A stretch of DNA of 64,000 bases from Pandoraea communis (GTDB taxonomy: Bacteria; Pseudomonadota; Gammaproteobacteria; Burkholderiales; Burkholderiaceae), in the NCBI RefSeq assembly GCF_902459745.1, contig NZ_CABPSJ010000004.1, positions 496,001 to 560,000 on the forward strand, read 5' to 3'. The notes beneath the pieces were generated by a model, which had not been told where the DNA came from, did no database searches, and saw only the letters and a program-made list of their open reading frames with translations. Positions within the stretch are counted from its first letter, which is position 1; every line of letters begins with the position of its first letter. The position numbers were made by a program, and so were the translations under genes. This document shows positions 1 to 9,159 of the stretch, one piece after another.

Positions 1-105
1 TTCTACGCGAAGGCGGCATGACGGAGCGGGCATTTCCCGCAGGTTCATGTGCCTCCCGTTCCCTTGTATTGCCCGCGTTCCCCGCATCCCCCTCAGGAGA
101 CGATC

Positions 106-1392
106 GTGAGTACAACACCGCAGACCGGGTTCGACCCGGCGCAGTCCGCCGGCGCTGAGCCTTCGGATCTCTGGCCTGCCGAGGGCTCGAGCCGCATTCC
201 CTTTCGCGTCTATACCGACGCGCAACTCTATCGGCGCGAGCTGGACGAGTGCTTCTATCGCAATCACTGGAACTACGTCGCTCTGGAAGCCGAAGTGCCG
301 AATCCGGGCGATTTCAAACGCACGGTGATTGGCGAGCGCTCCGTCATCGTGACGCGCGACGCGTCGGGTGAGGTCAACGTCGTGGAAAACGTCTGTGCGC
401 ATCGCGGTATGAAGTTCTGCCGCGAAAAACGGGGTAATCGCACGGACTTTCATTGTCCATATCACCAGTGGAACTACGACCTGAAGGGCAATCTGCAAGG
501 TGTGCCGTTCCGGCGCGGCGTGAAGCAGGACGGCAAGGTCAACGGCGGCATGCCGAAGGACTTCAGGCCGGAAGATCACGGCCTTACCAAACTGAAGGTC
601 GCCACGCGCGGTGGCGTGATTTTCTCGTCGTTCGATCACGACGTGGAATCGCTCGAAGATTTTCTCGGCCCGGATATCTGCGCGTACTTCGACCGTCTGT
701 TCGATGGCAGGAAGCTGAAACTCCTCGGCTACAACAAGCAGCGAATTCCGGGGAACTGGAAGCTGATGCAGGAGAACATCAAAGATCCGTATCACCCGGG
801 CCTTCTGCACACATGGTTCGTGACGTTCGGCTTGTGGCGCGCGGATAACAAGTCGCGTCTGGTGATGGACGAACACGGACGGCACGCCGCAATGATCTCC
901 ACGCGCGGGCAGGGTGGTGGCGGCGAGGTGACATCGGGGGTGTCGAGCTTCAAGGCGTCGATGTCGCTCAACGACATGCGCTTTCTCGACATCGTGCAGG
1001 AAGACTGGTGGAAGGGGCCGACGGCAGTGCTCATGACACTCTTTCCCAGCGTGATCCTGCAACAGCAGGTCAACTCCGTGTCGACGCGTCATATCCAGCC
1101 GCGCGGACCCGATGCATTCGATTTCGTCTGGACGCATTTCGGCTTCGAAGACGACACCGAGGAAATGACGCAGCGCCGTTTGCGTCAGGCAAATCTGTTC
1201 GGGCCGGCCGGCTTCGTGTCGGCCGACGACGGCGAGGCGATCGAGTGCTCGCAGGAGGGCTTCGCGCAAAAGCCATGGCATCGCACGATCGCCGAATTGG
1301 GCGGCACCGGTGTGGAGAACACCGACCACATGGTCACGGAAACCCTGATTCGCGGCATGTACGCCTATTGGCGCCGCGTCATGGTCGTTTGA
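106..1392 (+). CDS. nagG: Rieske aromatic-acid hydroxylase, large (alpha) subunit, salicylate 5-hydroxylase type
   Basis: Catalytic subunit of a three-component Rieske non-haem iron oxygenase, which hydroxylates an aromatic acid with O2 using electrons from a ferredoxin. Seen: Rieske ligands C97-x-H99 and C117-x2-H120, then the catalytic block NWKLMQENIKDPYHPGLLH with probable bridging D227 and iron ligands H230 and H235. At 428 aa it has the usual length. The GTG at 106 is preferred because CAGGAG sits just upstream; an in-frame ATG at 49 would add 19 residues of no family character. First of three tightly spaced genes with the beta subunit and ferredoxin. The order and overall sequence resemble NagG of salicylate 5-hydroxylase (gentisate route); anthranilate dioxygenase (AndAc type) is the main alternative. 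Substrate is inferred, the family is not in doubt. Confidence 0.8.
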   Translation: MSTTPQTGFDPAQSAGAEPSDLWPAEGSSRIPFRVYTDAQLYRRELDECFYRNHWNYVALEAEVPNPGDFKRTVIGERSVIVTRDASGEVNVVENVCAHRGMKFCREKRGNRTDFHCPYHQWNYDLKGNLQGVPFRRGVKQDGKVNGGMPKDFRPEDHGLTKLKVATRGGVIFSSFDHDVESLEDFLGPDICAYFDRLFDGRKLKLLGYNKQRIPGNWKLMQENIKDPYHPGLLHTWFVTFGLWRADNKSRLVMDEHGRHAAMISTRGQGGGGEVTSGVSSFKASMSLNDMRFLDIVQEDWWKGPTAVLMTLFPSVILQQQVNSVSTRHIQPRGPDAFDFVWTHFGFEDDTEEMTQRRLRQANLFGPAGFVSADDGEAIECSQEGFAQKPWHRTIAELGGTGVENTDHMVTETLIRGMYAYWRRVMVV

Positions 1393-1404
1393 GGAGGCGA
1401 CACG

Positions 1405-1878
1405 ATGGTGGACTTTGCAACGTTTCAGGCCGTGATCGAACTCAATGCCGCCTATGCGGCGGCGCTCGATGCGCAGCAATGGGATGCCTGGCCCGACTTC
1501 TTCCTCGACGACTGCGTGTACCGCATTCAGCCGCGCGAGAACTTCGACATGGGGTTGCCGCTGGCCACGCTGTCGTTCGAGAGCAAGGGGATGCTGCGCG
1601 ATCGCATCTACGGCATTCGCGACACGCTGTTTCACGACCCGTACTACCAGCGTCACGTGATCGGACTGCCCTCCATCCGGCAGCTTGACGACGACACGCT
1701 GCACGTCGAAGCCAACTACGCGGTGTTTCGCACGAAGCCGGATCAACTCACCGACATCCTGTCGGTCGGGCGCTATCTGGATGTGGTCAAACGAACCGGC
1801 GACGGATGGAAGTTCGCGTCGCGCCAATGCATATTTGACAGCGAGATGATTCCTAACTCGCTGATCTACCCCATTTGA
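1405..1878 (+). CDS. nagH: Rieske aromatic-acid hydroxylase, small (beta) subunit
   Basis: Structural beta subunit (157 aa) of the ring-hydroxylating oxygenase, expected to form the NTF2-like cone that assembles alpha subunits into a hexamer; no cofactor ligands are expected and none are seen. It follows the alpha gene after 12 nt with a strong GAGGAGG ribosome site before the ATG. The amino-terminal half carries the acidic and aromatic pattern typical of the family ([17 protein letters not shown]). Co-transcription with alpha and the ferredoxin is likely. The name nagH follows the salicylate 5-hydroxylase reading of the cluster and carries the same uncertainty about substrate. Confidence 0.78.
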   Translation: MVDFATFQAVIELNAAYAAALDAQQWDAWPDFFLDDCVYRIQPRENFDMGLPLATLSFESKGMLRDRIYGIRDTLFHDPYYQRHVIGLPSIRQLDDDTLHVEANYAVFRTKPDQLTDILSVGRYLDVVKRTGDGWKFASRQCIFDSEMIPNSLIYPI

Positions 1879-1891
1879 AGCGAGGAACATC

Positions 1892-2206
1892 ATGAGCGGT
1901 AACTGGATCGAGGCGGCGTCGCGTGACGCGATTCCCGAGGACGATGTGATCGGCGTGATCGTGGCGGGTCGGGACGTTGCCCTGTACGGGGTAGACGGCG
2001 AAGTGTTCGCGACCGATAACGTGTGTACCCACGGAAACGCGCGTCTGTGCGATGGGTTTCTGGAGGGGCATGAGATCGAGTGCCCGCTGCATCAAGGGAA
2101 ATTCGACGTGCGGACCGGCGCAGCCATGTGCGCGCCGCTCACTGAGGCCGTGAAAACCTATCCGATTCGGATCGAGGCTGACAAGGTCTACGTCGATCTG
2201 GGCTGA
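1892..2206 (+). CDS. nagAb: Rieske-type [2Fe-2S] ferredoxin of the aromatic hydroxylase
   Basis: Small electron carrier (104 aa) that passes electrons from an NAD(P)H reductase to the alpha subunit. Rieske cluster ligands are C45-x-H47 and C64-x2-H67 (CTHGNARLC ... CPLHQGKFD). It starts 13 nt after the beta subunit with a GCGAGGA ribosome site. In naphthalene/salicylate clusters this ferredoxin is often shared by several oxygenases. No reductase gene follows; the next plus-strand gene is clpS, so a reductase must be upstream of the window or elsewhere. Confidence 0.82.
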   Translation: MSGNWIEAASRDAIPEDDVIGVIVAGRDVALYGVDGEVFATDNVCTHGNARLCDGFLEGHEIECPLHQGKFDVRTGAAMCAPLTEAVKTYPIRIEADKVYVDLG

Positions 2207-2732
2207 CGGGACTGCCGTCGCTGGGCTGGCGTCGTGTCCACATTAGTGGAAGCCGTCCAAACGGGGCGCCTGCGGGCGGCCCGTCGCATTTGCACGACGG
2301 GAGGCGGCCGTCTGTGGGGGCGGCCTGGCGTGTGTCCGGGCAGGAGGATTCGGCCGGATCATTTGTGTCATATGTGAAACAAATGGTCAGTCTTGCCGTG
2401 CCCCCGGCCGCTGCCGGTTTCGCTTTGGGTGTCGTTATAAAGACGATTTCTTCGCGGTGCCCGGTGTATGACTTCATGAAACCGGTTGAGTATGCGACTG
2501 CGTAGGAATACTTAGTCGGTTCGGCGAATTGCGTAATTGATTTCCGCAAATCAGGAGTGCCGGGCATTATTTTAATAACGGAGTGGAATATTGCGGTTAA
2601 TGAAAATTTATAAGAGATTAAGCGCAGTTAAATTTCGAGAAGTTCAGGGGGCGGAGCGGAAAGTTGCGTTCTATTTTGCATCCAAAAACGGATCCAAAAT
2701 GTTTCACCATGGTGCGTGCATTGTTGCGATGC
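2207..2732. other. Intergenic region downstream of the hydroxylase operon
   Basis: No convincing gene. It contains a stem-loop CCCGTCG/CGACGGG at 2280-2301 without a T-tract, an inverted repeat CATTTGT/ACAAATG at 2360-2385 centred near CATATG, and an AT-rich stretch from about 2500 to 2700. A 71-codon frame at 2290-2505 lacks a ribosome site and codon bias and is not called. Confidence 0.5.
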
Positions 2733-2760
2733 AATAAAAAACCCGGCCGAAGCCGGGTTT
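2733..2760 (-). terminator. Intrinsic terminator of cspA
   Basis: On the minus strand the stem AAACCCGGC/GCCGGGTTT (2738-2760, loop TTCG) is followed by a run of T residues, 25 nt past the cspA stop codon. Confidence 0.85.
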
Positions 2761-2784
2761 CTAATGCATCGAACGGCGCTACTC

Positions 2785-2991
2785 TCAGGCAGCCGCCTGG
2801 ATGTTCGAAGCCTGCTTGCCCTTCGGGCCTTGGACGACCTCGAACTGCACCTTCTGACCTTCCTTGAGGGTCTTGAAACCATTCATCTGGATCGCCGAGA
2901 AGTGAGCGAACAAATCTTCGCCACCCTCATCCGGCGTGATGAAACCAAAACCCTTGGCATCGTTAAACCATTTGACCGTACCGGTTGCCAT
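2785..2991 (-). CDS. cspA: Cold-shock domain protein (CspA family)
   Basis: A single cold-shock domain of 68 aa, a cytoplasmic single-stranded nucleic-acid binder acting as RNA chaperone and possible antiterminator. RNP1 is KGFGFI (13-18) and RNP2 lies in LFAHF (27-31); the opening [11 protein letters not shown] is the family signature. The start at 2991 is set by AGGGGAAG about 8 nt upstream; a longer in-frame extension to 3132 is not coding. It has a long 5' UTR (about 140 nt from the predicted start point) with a terminator-like hairpin, and its own intrinsic terminator. Several paralogues are usual in this family, so the paralogue letter is not known. Confidence 0.92.
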   Translation of the reverse strand: MATGTVKWFNDAKGFGFITPDEGGEDLFAHFSAIQMNGFKTLKEGQKVQFEVVQGPKGKQASNIQAAA

Positions 2992-3050
2992 ACAAACTTC
3001 CCCTAAACAATTACTACTACTACATATCACCGCAACAACGAGCACATCTG

Positions 3051-3073
3051 AAAAACCCGCCGGCTGGCGGCGG
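3051..3073 (-). promoter_or_regulatory. Terminator-like hairpin in the cspA 5' UTR
   Basis: In the predicted cspA leader RNA the stem CCGCCG/CGGCGG (loop CCAGC) is followed after one G by five U residues, 60-80 nt before the start codon. It has the form of a weak intrinsic terminator or a regulated leader hairpin. Cold-shock proteins are known to melt such hairpins, so autoregulated read-through is possible; this is inference. Confidence 0.5.
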
Positions 3074-3136
3074 CTTCTTAGGCTCACCCAGGCATCTTTT
3101 CTTTTAAAACACTTATAGAGGAAAAGCGCCACGATG

Positions 3137-3166
3137 ATTGTTTTCGCTAACTGCCAATAGTGTCAA
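3137..3166 (-). promoter_or_regulatory. Predicted sigma-70 promoter of cspA
   Basis: Minus strand TTGACA (3161-3166) and AACAAT (3137-3142) with an 18-nt spacer. The implied transcript starts near 3130, giving the long 5' UTR typical of cold-shock genes. Confidence 0.6.
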
Positions 3167-3218
3167 GCCCTTTTTGAACGATAGAAGTTGTGTTCGATCA
3201 GGTTTTACCCTTATGCCT

Positions 3219-3249
3219 GGGCGTGTATATAGCGTGCAGAGACACGCCC
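3219..3249. repeat. Inverted repeat between cspA and clpS
   Basis: Perfect 8-bp arms GGGCGTGT and ACACGCCC separated by 15 nt, in the 441-nt gap between the divergent cspA and clpS genes. Role unknown; it could be an operator or an RNA hairpin. The rest of the gap holds only the two promoters described and a short repeat TCCGGT/ACCGGA near 3355-3370. Confidence 0.5.
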
Positions 3250-3395
3250 TTGAAATTTGGGTTAAGCTGACTCATATGGGTGTGGCACCCCCGATGGTCG
3301 GGGCTGCGGCGCCTTGCTGGACAACGCGCGCGCCGATCGGCGAGTGTTGGCATTCCGGTGGACTACCGGACGGCAGGCGGCAATAGGGGCTCCGA

Positions 3396-3426
3396 TTGCT
3401 TCCTGCGCCCGGGAGTTGTTTAGAAT
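3396..3426 (+). promoter_or_regulatory. Predicted promoter of clpS-clpA
   Basis: TTGCTT (3396-3401) and TAGAAT (3421-3426), spacer 19 nt. The -10 box ends 6 nt before the clpS ATG, so transcription would begin at or next to the start codon. Confidence 0.5.
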
Positions 3427-3432
3427 CCACGT

Positions 3433-3747
3433 ATGGCAACCTTACCGACAACGCATGACGACACCGTACAGGAGCGGCAAGAGCAGCAGCTCAAGCCGCC
3501 ATCGATGTACAAGGTGGTACTGTTGAATGACGATTTCACCCCGATGGAATTCGTGGTGATGGTCATTCAGGAATATTTTAATAAGGACCGGGAGTCTGCA
3601 ACGCAGATCATGCTCAAGGTTCACCGTGAGGGCAGGGGAGTTTGTGGGGTCTTTACGCGCGACGTCGCGGCGACCAAAGTTGAGCAAGTTGTTAGCCATG
3701 CAAGGCAGTCCGGGCACCCGCTGCAGTGCGTGATGGAGGAAGCATGA
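3433..3747 (+). CDS. clpS: ATP-dependent Clp protease adaptor ClpS
   Basis: Cytoplasmic N-end-rule adaptor (104 aa) that binds the ClpA N-domain and delivers proteins with bulky hydrophobic N-termini to ClpAP. The core [17 protein letters not shown] with NDD and the following [11 protein letters not shown] region is diagnostic. No ribosome site precedes the ATG (GGGAG is 17 nt away) and the -10 box is 6 nt upstream, suggesting a leaderless message. The stop overlaps the clpA start (ATGA), so the two are translationally coupled. Confidence 0.95.
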   Translation: MATLPTTHDDTVQERQEQQLKPPSMYKVVLLNDDFTPMEFVVMVIQEYFNKDRESATQIMLKVHREGRGVCGVFTRDVAATKVEQVVSHARQSGHPLQCVMEEA

Positions 3748-6041
3748 TTGCCCAGGAATTGGAAGTCAGCCTGCACATGGCGTTTATGGAAGCGCGCCAG
3801 GCACGACACGAATTCATTACGGTCGAGCACCTGTTGCTTGCCCTCTTGGATAACCCGACCGCTGCCGAAGTGTTGCGCGCCTGCGCGGCAAATCTCGACG
3901 ATTTGCGGCAGAACCTGCGCAACTTCATCGCCGACAATACGCCGACGGTGCCGGGTAGCGATGAGGTCGACACACAGCCCACGCTTGGTTTCCAGCGCGT
4001 GATTCAACGCGCCATCATGCACGTGCAATCCACTTCCAACGGTAAGAAGGAAGTCACGGGTGCGAACGTGCTGGTCGCCATCTTCGGTGAAAAGGACTCC
4101 CATGCCGTCTACTACCTGCAACAGCAGGGCGTGACGCGTCTGGACGTCGTCAATTTCATCTCCCACGGCATTACCAAGACCGGCGCGTCCGGCGAGTCGG
4201 CCAAAGCCGGCGAAGGGAGTGCCGAGGGTGAAGAGGGTGCCAACACCAAGGAAAGCCCGCTCGCGCAGTACACCCAGAACCTTAACCAGATGGCGCGCGA
4301 CGGCAAGATCGATCCGCTCATCGGGCGCGAACCGGAAGTCGAGCGCGTGGTGCAGGTACTGTGCCGCCGCCGCAAGAATAATCCGCTGCTCGTCGGCGAA
4401 GCCGGCGTAGGCAAGACGGCCATTGCCGAGGGCCTCGCCTGGCGCGTGACGCGCGGCGAAGTGCCCGAGATTCTGCAGGACGCCACCGTCTACTCGCTGG
4501 ACATGGGCGCGCTGCTCGCCGGCACCAAGTATCGCGGTGACTTCGAGCAACGCCTGAAGGCCGTGCTCAAGGAACTCAAGGAGCGCAACAATGCGATCCT
4601 GTTCATCGACGAAATTCACACGCTGATCGGTGCGGGCGCTGCATCGGGCGGCACGCTCGATGCCTCGAACCTGCTCAAGCCGGCGTTGTCGTCCGGACAG
4701 CTCAAGTGCATCGGTGCGACGACCTTTACCGAATATCGCGGCATCTTCGAAAAGGACGCGGCACTGTCGCGCCGTTTCCAGAAGATCGACGTGAACGAAC
4801 CGACCGTCGAACAGACCGTGCAGATTCTGCGTGGGCTGAAGTCGCGTTTCGAAGAGCACCACGGCGTGAAGTACTCGTCGAGTGCGCTTTCGGCGGCTGC
4901 CGAGTTGTCCGCCAAGTTCATTACCGACCGTCACCTGCCTGACAAGGCCATCGACGTGATCGACGAAGCCGGTGCCGCTCAGCGCATTCTGCCGAAGTCC
5001 AAGCAGAAGAAGACGATCGGCAAGGGCGAGATCGAAGAGATCGTCTCGAAGATTGCGCGTATTCCGGCGCAGAGCGTGTCGGCGGATGACCGCGGCAAGC
5101 TCCAGACGCTCGACCGCGACCTGAAGAGCGTGGTGTTCGGTCAGGACCCGGCCATCGACGCCTTGTCCGCCGCGATCAAGATGTCGCGTGCCGGGCTGGG
5201 CAAGACGGATAAGCCGATCGGCGCCTTCCTGTTCTCGGGCCCGACCGGTGTGGGCAAGACCGAAGTCGCCAAGCAACTCGCGTTCACGCTGGGCATCGAA
5301 CTGATTCGCTTCGACATGTCGGAGTACATGGAGCGTCACGCGGTGAGCCGTTTGATTGGCGCGCCGCCGGGCTATGTCGGTTTCGATCAGGGCGGCTTGC
5401 TGACCGAGGCGATCACGAAGAAGCCGCACTGCGTGCTGTTGCTCGACGAAATCGAGAAGGCGCATCCGGACATCTTCAACGTGCTGCTTCAGGTGATGGA
5501 TCACGGCACGCTGACGGACAACAATGGTCGCAAGGCAGATTTCCGCAACGTCATCATCATCATGACGACCAACGCGGGCGCCGAGACGATCAACCGGGCG
5601 AGCATCGGCTTCACGAACGAGCGTCAGGCCGGCGACGAAATGGCCGATATCAAGCGCATGTTCACGCCGGAGTTCCGCAACCGTCTGGACTCGATCATCA
5701 GCTTCAAGCCGCTCGATGAGCAGATCATCCTGCGCGTGGTCGACAAGTTCCTCATCCAGTTGGAGGACCAACTGCACGAGAAGAAGGTCGAAGTGGTCTT
5801 CAGCGACAAGCTGCGGGCTTTCCTCGCGAAGAAGGGCTTCGATCCGCTCATGGGGGCGCGTCCGATGCAGCGTCTGATTCAGGACACGATCCGTCGTGCA
5901 CTGGCCGACGAGTTGTTGTTCGGGCGTCTGACCAGCGGTGGCCGGGTCACGGTGGATCTGGACGAGCACGATCAGGTGCAACTGTCCTTCCCCGAGGACG
6001 GCAACACCCGTGCACAGCCGGAAGCTGCCGAAGTCGAGTAA
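3744..6041 (+). CDS. clpA: ATP-dependent Clp protease ATP-binding subunit ClpA
   Basis: Hexameric AAA+ unfoldase (765 aa) that feeds substrates to ClpP. Domains: N-domain of two Clp-N repeats (about 1-150), first AAA module with Walker A GEAGVGKT near 218, second AAA module with Walker A GPTGVGKT near 499 and [11 protein letters not shown] as Walker B, then the small D2 domain. The ATG at 3744 overlaps the clpS stop by 4 nt; an in-frame ATG at 3726 inside clpS is less likely. An acidic Glu/Gly linker follows the N-domain (about 155-170). Followed by a strong hairpin terminator. Confidence 0.96.
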   Translation: MIAQELEVSLHMAFMEARQARHEFITVEHLLLALLDNPTAAEVLRACAANLDDLRQNLRNFIADNTPTVPGSDEVDTQPTLGFQRVIQRAIMHVQSTSNGKKEVTGANVLVAIFGEKDSHAVYYLQQQGVTRLDVVNFISHGITKTGASGESAKAGEGSAEGEEGANTKESPLAQYTQNLNQMARDGKIDPLIGREPEVERVVQVLCRRRKNNPLLVGEAGVGKTAIAEGLAWRVTRGEVPEILQDATVYSLDMGALLAGTKYRGDFEQRLKAVLKELKERNNAILFIDEIHTLIGAGAASGGTLDASNLLKPALSSGQLKCIGATTFTEYRGIFEKDAALSRRFQKIDVNEPTVEQTVQILRGLKSRFEEHHGVKYSSSALSAAAELSAKFITDRHLPDKAIDVIDEAGAAQRILPKSKQKKTIGKGEIEEIVSKIARIPAQSVSADDRGKLQTLDRDLKSVVFGQDPAIDALSAAIKMSRAGLGKTDKPIGAFLFSGPTGVGKTEVAKQLAFTLGIELIRFDMSEYMERHAVSRLIGAPPGYVGFDQGGLLTEAITKKPHCVLLLDEIEKAHPDIFNVLLQVMDHGTLTDNNGRKADFRNVIIIMTTNAGAETINRASIGFTNERQAGDEMADIKRMFTPEFRNRLDSIISFKPLDEQIILRVVDKFLIQLEDQLHEKKVEVVFSDKLRAFLAKKGFDPLMGARPMQRLIQDTIRRALADELLFGRLTSGGRVTVDLDEHDQVQLSFPEDGNTRAQPEAAEVE

Positions 6042-6064
6042 TCCTCAACGCTATTTGCAGCAAA

Positions 6065-6097
6065 AAAAGCGCCGCTTTATGCGGCGCTTTTCTTTTT
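6065..6097. terminator. Bidirectional terminator between clpA and dut
   Basis: Stem AAAAGCGCCGC (6065-6075) with GCGGCGCTTTT (6081-6091), loop TTTAT, T-rich on the plus side and A-rich on the other, so it can serve both convergent genes. Confidence 0.88.
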
Positions 6098-6130
6098 GTG
6101 ACGGCGTGCGGTTGACGCAGCGGCGTGACG

Positions 6131-6577
6131 TCAGTGCTTACCGGTGCTGCCGAAGCCACCGGCACCGCGATCGCTCTCGGGGAATTCATCCACGATATTG
6201 AATTCGGCCTGTACGACCGGCACGATCACGAGTTGCGCCAGACGCTCGAACGGATTGAGCACGAAGGGCTCGTTGCCGCGGTTCCAGGTCGAGACCATCA
6301 ACTGGCCTTGGTAATCCGAGTCGATCAGCCCGACCAGATTGCCAAGCACGATGCCATGCTTATGGCCGAGGCCCGAGCGAGGGAGAATCAGCGCCGCATA
6401 GCCCGAATCGGCCAGATGGATCGCCAGCCCGGTGGGCACGAGCACGGTCTGTCCGGGGGCGATGGTCAGCGGCGCGTCGAGGCAGGCACGCAGATCAAGC
6501 CCGGCGCTGCCCGGCGTGGCATAGGCGGGCAACTGCGAGCGCAGGCGTTCGTCGAGAATCTTGACGTCGAGTTTCAT
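6131..6577 (-). CDS. dut: Deoxyuridine 5'-triphosphate nucleotidohydrolase (dUTPase)
   Basis: Homotrimeric cytosolic enzyme (148 aa) hydrolysing dUTP to dUMP and pyrophosphate, keeping uracil out of DNA and supplying dTMP synthesis. The five family motifs are visible: [10 protein letters not shown] (1), [19 protein letters not shown] (2), [11 protein letters not shown] (3), [10 protein letters not shown] (4) and the glycine-rich [10 protein letters not shown] tail (5) that closes over the nucleotide. Normal length. It is transcribed towards clpA and separated from the LLM oxidoreductase upstream by about 70 nt. Confidence 0.96.
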   Translation of the reverse strand: MKLDVKILDERLRSQLPAYATPGSAGLDLRACLDAPLTIAPGQTVLVPTGLAIHLADSGYAALILPRSGLGHKHGIVLGNLVGLIDSDYQGQLMVSTWNRGNEPFVLNPFERLAQLVIVPVVQAEFNIVDEFPESDRGAGGFGSTGKH

Positions 6578-6648
6578 GGCGTTATGGCGTTGGAAAAGGC
6601 GTAATCGGTCGAAAGTTCGTTCGGGGAGGCGGCGCGCTCAGAGGGCGC

Positions 6649-7689
6649 TCAATCGCCATCGGGCGCGCGCAGCGAGAACGCTTGCGCGAGTAATTCGTGA
6701 GAACGCAGGCGGGCACGGTAGCTGCCGGCCACGGTCAACACGACGATCTCGTCGGCCTCGAACTGTTCCTGCAATTCCATCACGCGCGCGGTGACGCGCT
6801 CCGGGGTGCCGATGATACTACGCGGCTTCTCACGCGCGATGACGGACAACTCCCGGTCACGATATTGCGGTTTCGCTTCGGCACCCTGTTCGATGCTCGG
6901 AATCGGCTCGTTCATGCCGTACGCCATCTGCACGCGACGTAGATCGACACCGGCTTCCAGTGCTTCGGCCTCTGCGTCGGTATCGGCGCAGATGACAAAG
7001 AGCGCCACTGAGCAGTAGGGCTTTTCAAGTTGTCCCGGCGTGAAGCGTTCGCGATACGCCTGCGTCACGCGATGGCCGTAGTGCGCGTTGATGAAGTGCG
7101 CGAAGCAGTATCGCAGGCCAAGCTGTGCGGCGAGCAGGCCGCCGAATTCGCTCGATCCGAGCACCCACAACTCGGGGCGCGTTTCTATCGCCGGTTGCAG
7201 CAGTACCCCACGGTAAGGATGATCGTCGGCCAGTGTGCCGCCGAACAAGCCCGCCAGCTCGGCGACCTGTTGCGGGAAGTTCTCGCCTGCATCGTAAGGC
7301 CCTTTCGCGACGGCGCGCGCCGTGCGCATGTCGCCACCGGGCGCGCGTCCTACACCCAGGTCGATTCGATTCGGGAACAGCGCCTCCAGCATCAGAAATT
7401 GTTCGGCCAGCTTGAACGGGCTGTAGTACGGCAGCATGACACCGCCGGAGCCGACCCGAAGGCGCTTCGTCACGCTGGCCAGCCGCGCGATCATGACTTC
7501 CGGCGCCGGGTTTGCAACACCGCGCAGGCCATGATGCTCGGCGCACCAGTAGCGTGTGTAGCCGAGGTCGTCGGCGGCTTGTGCCAGTTCGACGGTCGCC
7601 GCGATGGCATCCGCCACGCTATGGCCGTGAATCACAGGTGTCTGGTCGAGGATCGACAGCTTGATACGTGCAGAAGTCGTTGGTGTCAT
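6649..7689 (-). CDS. LLM-class flavin-dependent oxidoreductase (MsnO8-like)
   Basis: Predicted luciferase-like monooxygenase (346 aa), a TIM barrel using FMNH2 supplied by a reductase. Seen: the opening KLSILDQTPV, WCAEHHG, DLGVGRAPGGD and VLGSSEFGG blocks that mark the MsnO8/YhbW subgroup. The ATG at 7689 is chosen because the family starts at MTPTTSARIKLSILDQ and CTGGAG lies upstream; an extension to 7722 is not conserved. The substrate cannot be told from sequence. It may be co-transcribed with dut downstream, but nothing ties the functions together. Confidence 0.85.
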   Translation of the reverse strand: MTPTTSARIKLSILDQTPVIHGHSVADAIAATVELAQAADDLGYTRYWCAEHHGLRGVANPAPEVMIARLASVTKRLRVGSGGVMLPYYSPFKLAEQFLMLEALFPNRIDLGVGRAPGGDMRTARAVAKGPYDAGENFPQQVAELAGLFGGTLADDHPYRGVLLQPAIETRPELWVLGSSEFGGLLAAQLGLRYCFAHFINAHYGHRVTQAYRERFTPGQLEKPYCSVALFVICADTDAEAEALEAGVDLRRVQMAYGMNEPIPSIEQGAEAKPQYRDRELSVIAREKPRSIIGTPERVTARVMELQEQFEADEIVVLTVAGSYRARLRSHELLAQAFSLRAPDGD

Positions 7690-7743
7690 GAGTTCGATGC
7701 TCCAGGTCGACGGCACCCGCACGTCGACACCTAGTCGTGAAAA

Positions 7744-8964
7744 TCAGTGACCGCTCCCGGCGGACGCGTCCACCGGTGCCGTGCCGGGGCCTGCATGCGG
7801 CAGGCGCGCAATCATCACAATCGCCACGATCCCGCCGAGTGCGCCGCACAGGAAGATCGAGGCATAGCCGAAATAGTTGGCGACGAGGCCGGCCATCGGC
7901 CCGATCAGGCCGAGGGCCAGATCGAAGAACGCCGAGTAAGCCGCCAGCGCCGCACCACGATTTTGCGGCGGCACCTGTCGCAAGGCTTCCACGCCCAAGG
8001 CGGGGAAGACCAGCGAGAAGCCCACCCCCGTCAGCCCTGCCCCCAGGAGGGCCATATTCGGGCTCACCGCACCCCACAGCAGGAACTGGCCGATGGCACT
8101 GAACACGAGCGAGCCCATGGCGACGCGGCGTCCGCCGAAGCGATCGACCGCGTGCGCTAGCAGAATGCGCATGCCGATAAAGCAGGCGCTGTAGAGCGTC
8201 AGCGCGTAGGCGGCCCCGGACCAAGCGTGGCTCGCGTAGTACAGCGTGATGAACGCGGCGATGACAGCGTAGCCGATACTCCCCAGCGTCATGGCCAGAC
8301 CCGGACGCCACACGAGGCCCACGACGCGCAGGAACGGCAGGCGGTGCCCACCGACAGGGGCGGCGGCCGGCAGACGCAGCGCGATGAGGAACGCGACGGC
8401 GGGCAGGGCGATATTCACGAGAGAGACCACGGTAAAGCCCGCCGCCTGTAGCAGGTAAGCCCCGAACGGCGCGCCGATGGCGAGCGCCGTGTACATCGAC
8501 ACCCCTTGCCACGAAATGGCCTTGCTCGCGTGAGCCGCGCCCAGCAGACCGATGCCCCACGACATGCCACCGGTCAGGATCAGGCTCTCGCCGAAGCCCA
8601 GCACCACGCGTCCGGCGATGAGGATGCCCAGCGCGAGCGCGGGGTCCGGCACGATCGATGCGACGAGATACAGCACGCCCGCTGCGGCGCACCCGCACAG
8701 GCCGGTGAGCACCGCGCGGCGCGGGCCACGGGTGTCGACCGTGCGTCCGGCGTAAGAGCGCAACAGCAGCGTGACGACCGACTGAATGCCGATGGTCACA
8801 CCGACAACGAACGAGCCGTAGCCGAGCGTTTCATGGACGTAGACCGGCAGCACGGGCAACGGCATGCCGATCGTCATGAAGCCGAAGAACATGATCGCGG
8901 CGAGCATGCTCAGTGTTCCGTAGACACTGACAACCGGCCGCGCGGTCGTAGGAGGTTGCGTCAT
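7744..8964 (-). CDS. MFS transporter, YhhS/YfcJ (arabinose-efflux-like) family
   Basis: Inner-membrane protein of 406 aa with about 12 predicted hydrophobic helices. The first segment, IGMPLPVLPVYVHETLGYG, and the loop RSYAGRTVDTRGPRRA match the UPF0226 YhhS/YfcJ family of drug/proton antiporters. The start MTQPPTT at 8964 is preferred; the frame runs open to 9111 but the extra 49 codons lack family similarity. Substrate unknown. It ends 54 nt before the LLM oxidoreductase start on the same strand, so an operon is possible. Confidence 0.83.
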   Translation of the reverse strand: MTQPPTTARPVVSVYGTLSMLAAIMFFGFMTIGMPLPVLPVYVHETLGYGSFVVGVTIGIQSVVTLLLRSYAGRTVDTRGPRRAVLTGLCGCAAAGVLYLVASIVPDPALALGILIAGRVVLGFGESLILTGGMSWGIGLLGAAHASKAISWQGVSMYTALAIGAPFGAYLLQAAGFTVVSLVNIALPAVAFLIALRLPAAAPVGGHRLPFLRVVGLVWRPGLAMTLGSIGYAVIAAFITLYYASHAWSGAAYALTLYSACFIGMRILLAHAVDRFGGRRVAMGSLVFSAIGQFLLWGAVSPNMALLGAGLTGVGFSLVFPALGVEALRQVPPQNRGAALAAYSAFFDLALGLIGPMAGLVANYFGYASIFLCGALGGIVAIVMIARLPHAGPGTAPVDASAGSGH

Positions 8965-9159
8965 TTTGATTGTTATCGTGTGCAATGGCCCGAGGGCCGA
9001 AATGCTGAAGGCGTCAGGTCCCGATGCCGTGATGCTGTGGTGCTGTGATGCGCTGATTCGGTAAAGCCGTGAGCCGGACGTTCCCGGCAGTCTGCCAGCG
9101 TCGCCGGACAACGACGATGACAGACGGAAAAGCGGGAGAGCGGTGCGATGGTGCGCGCG

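Noticed and set aside
2290-2505. 71-codon plus-strand frame after the ferredoxin gene
   Set aside because: No ribosome site, no codon bias and no recognisable motif.
3621-5981. Minus-strand open frame of 786 codons opposite clpS-clpA
   Set aside because: Shadow of clpA; composition typical of antisense frames.
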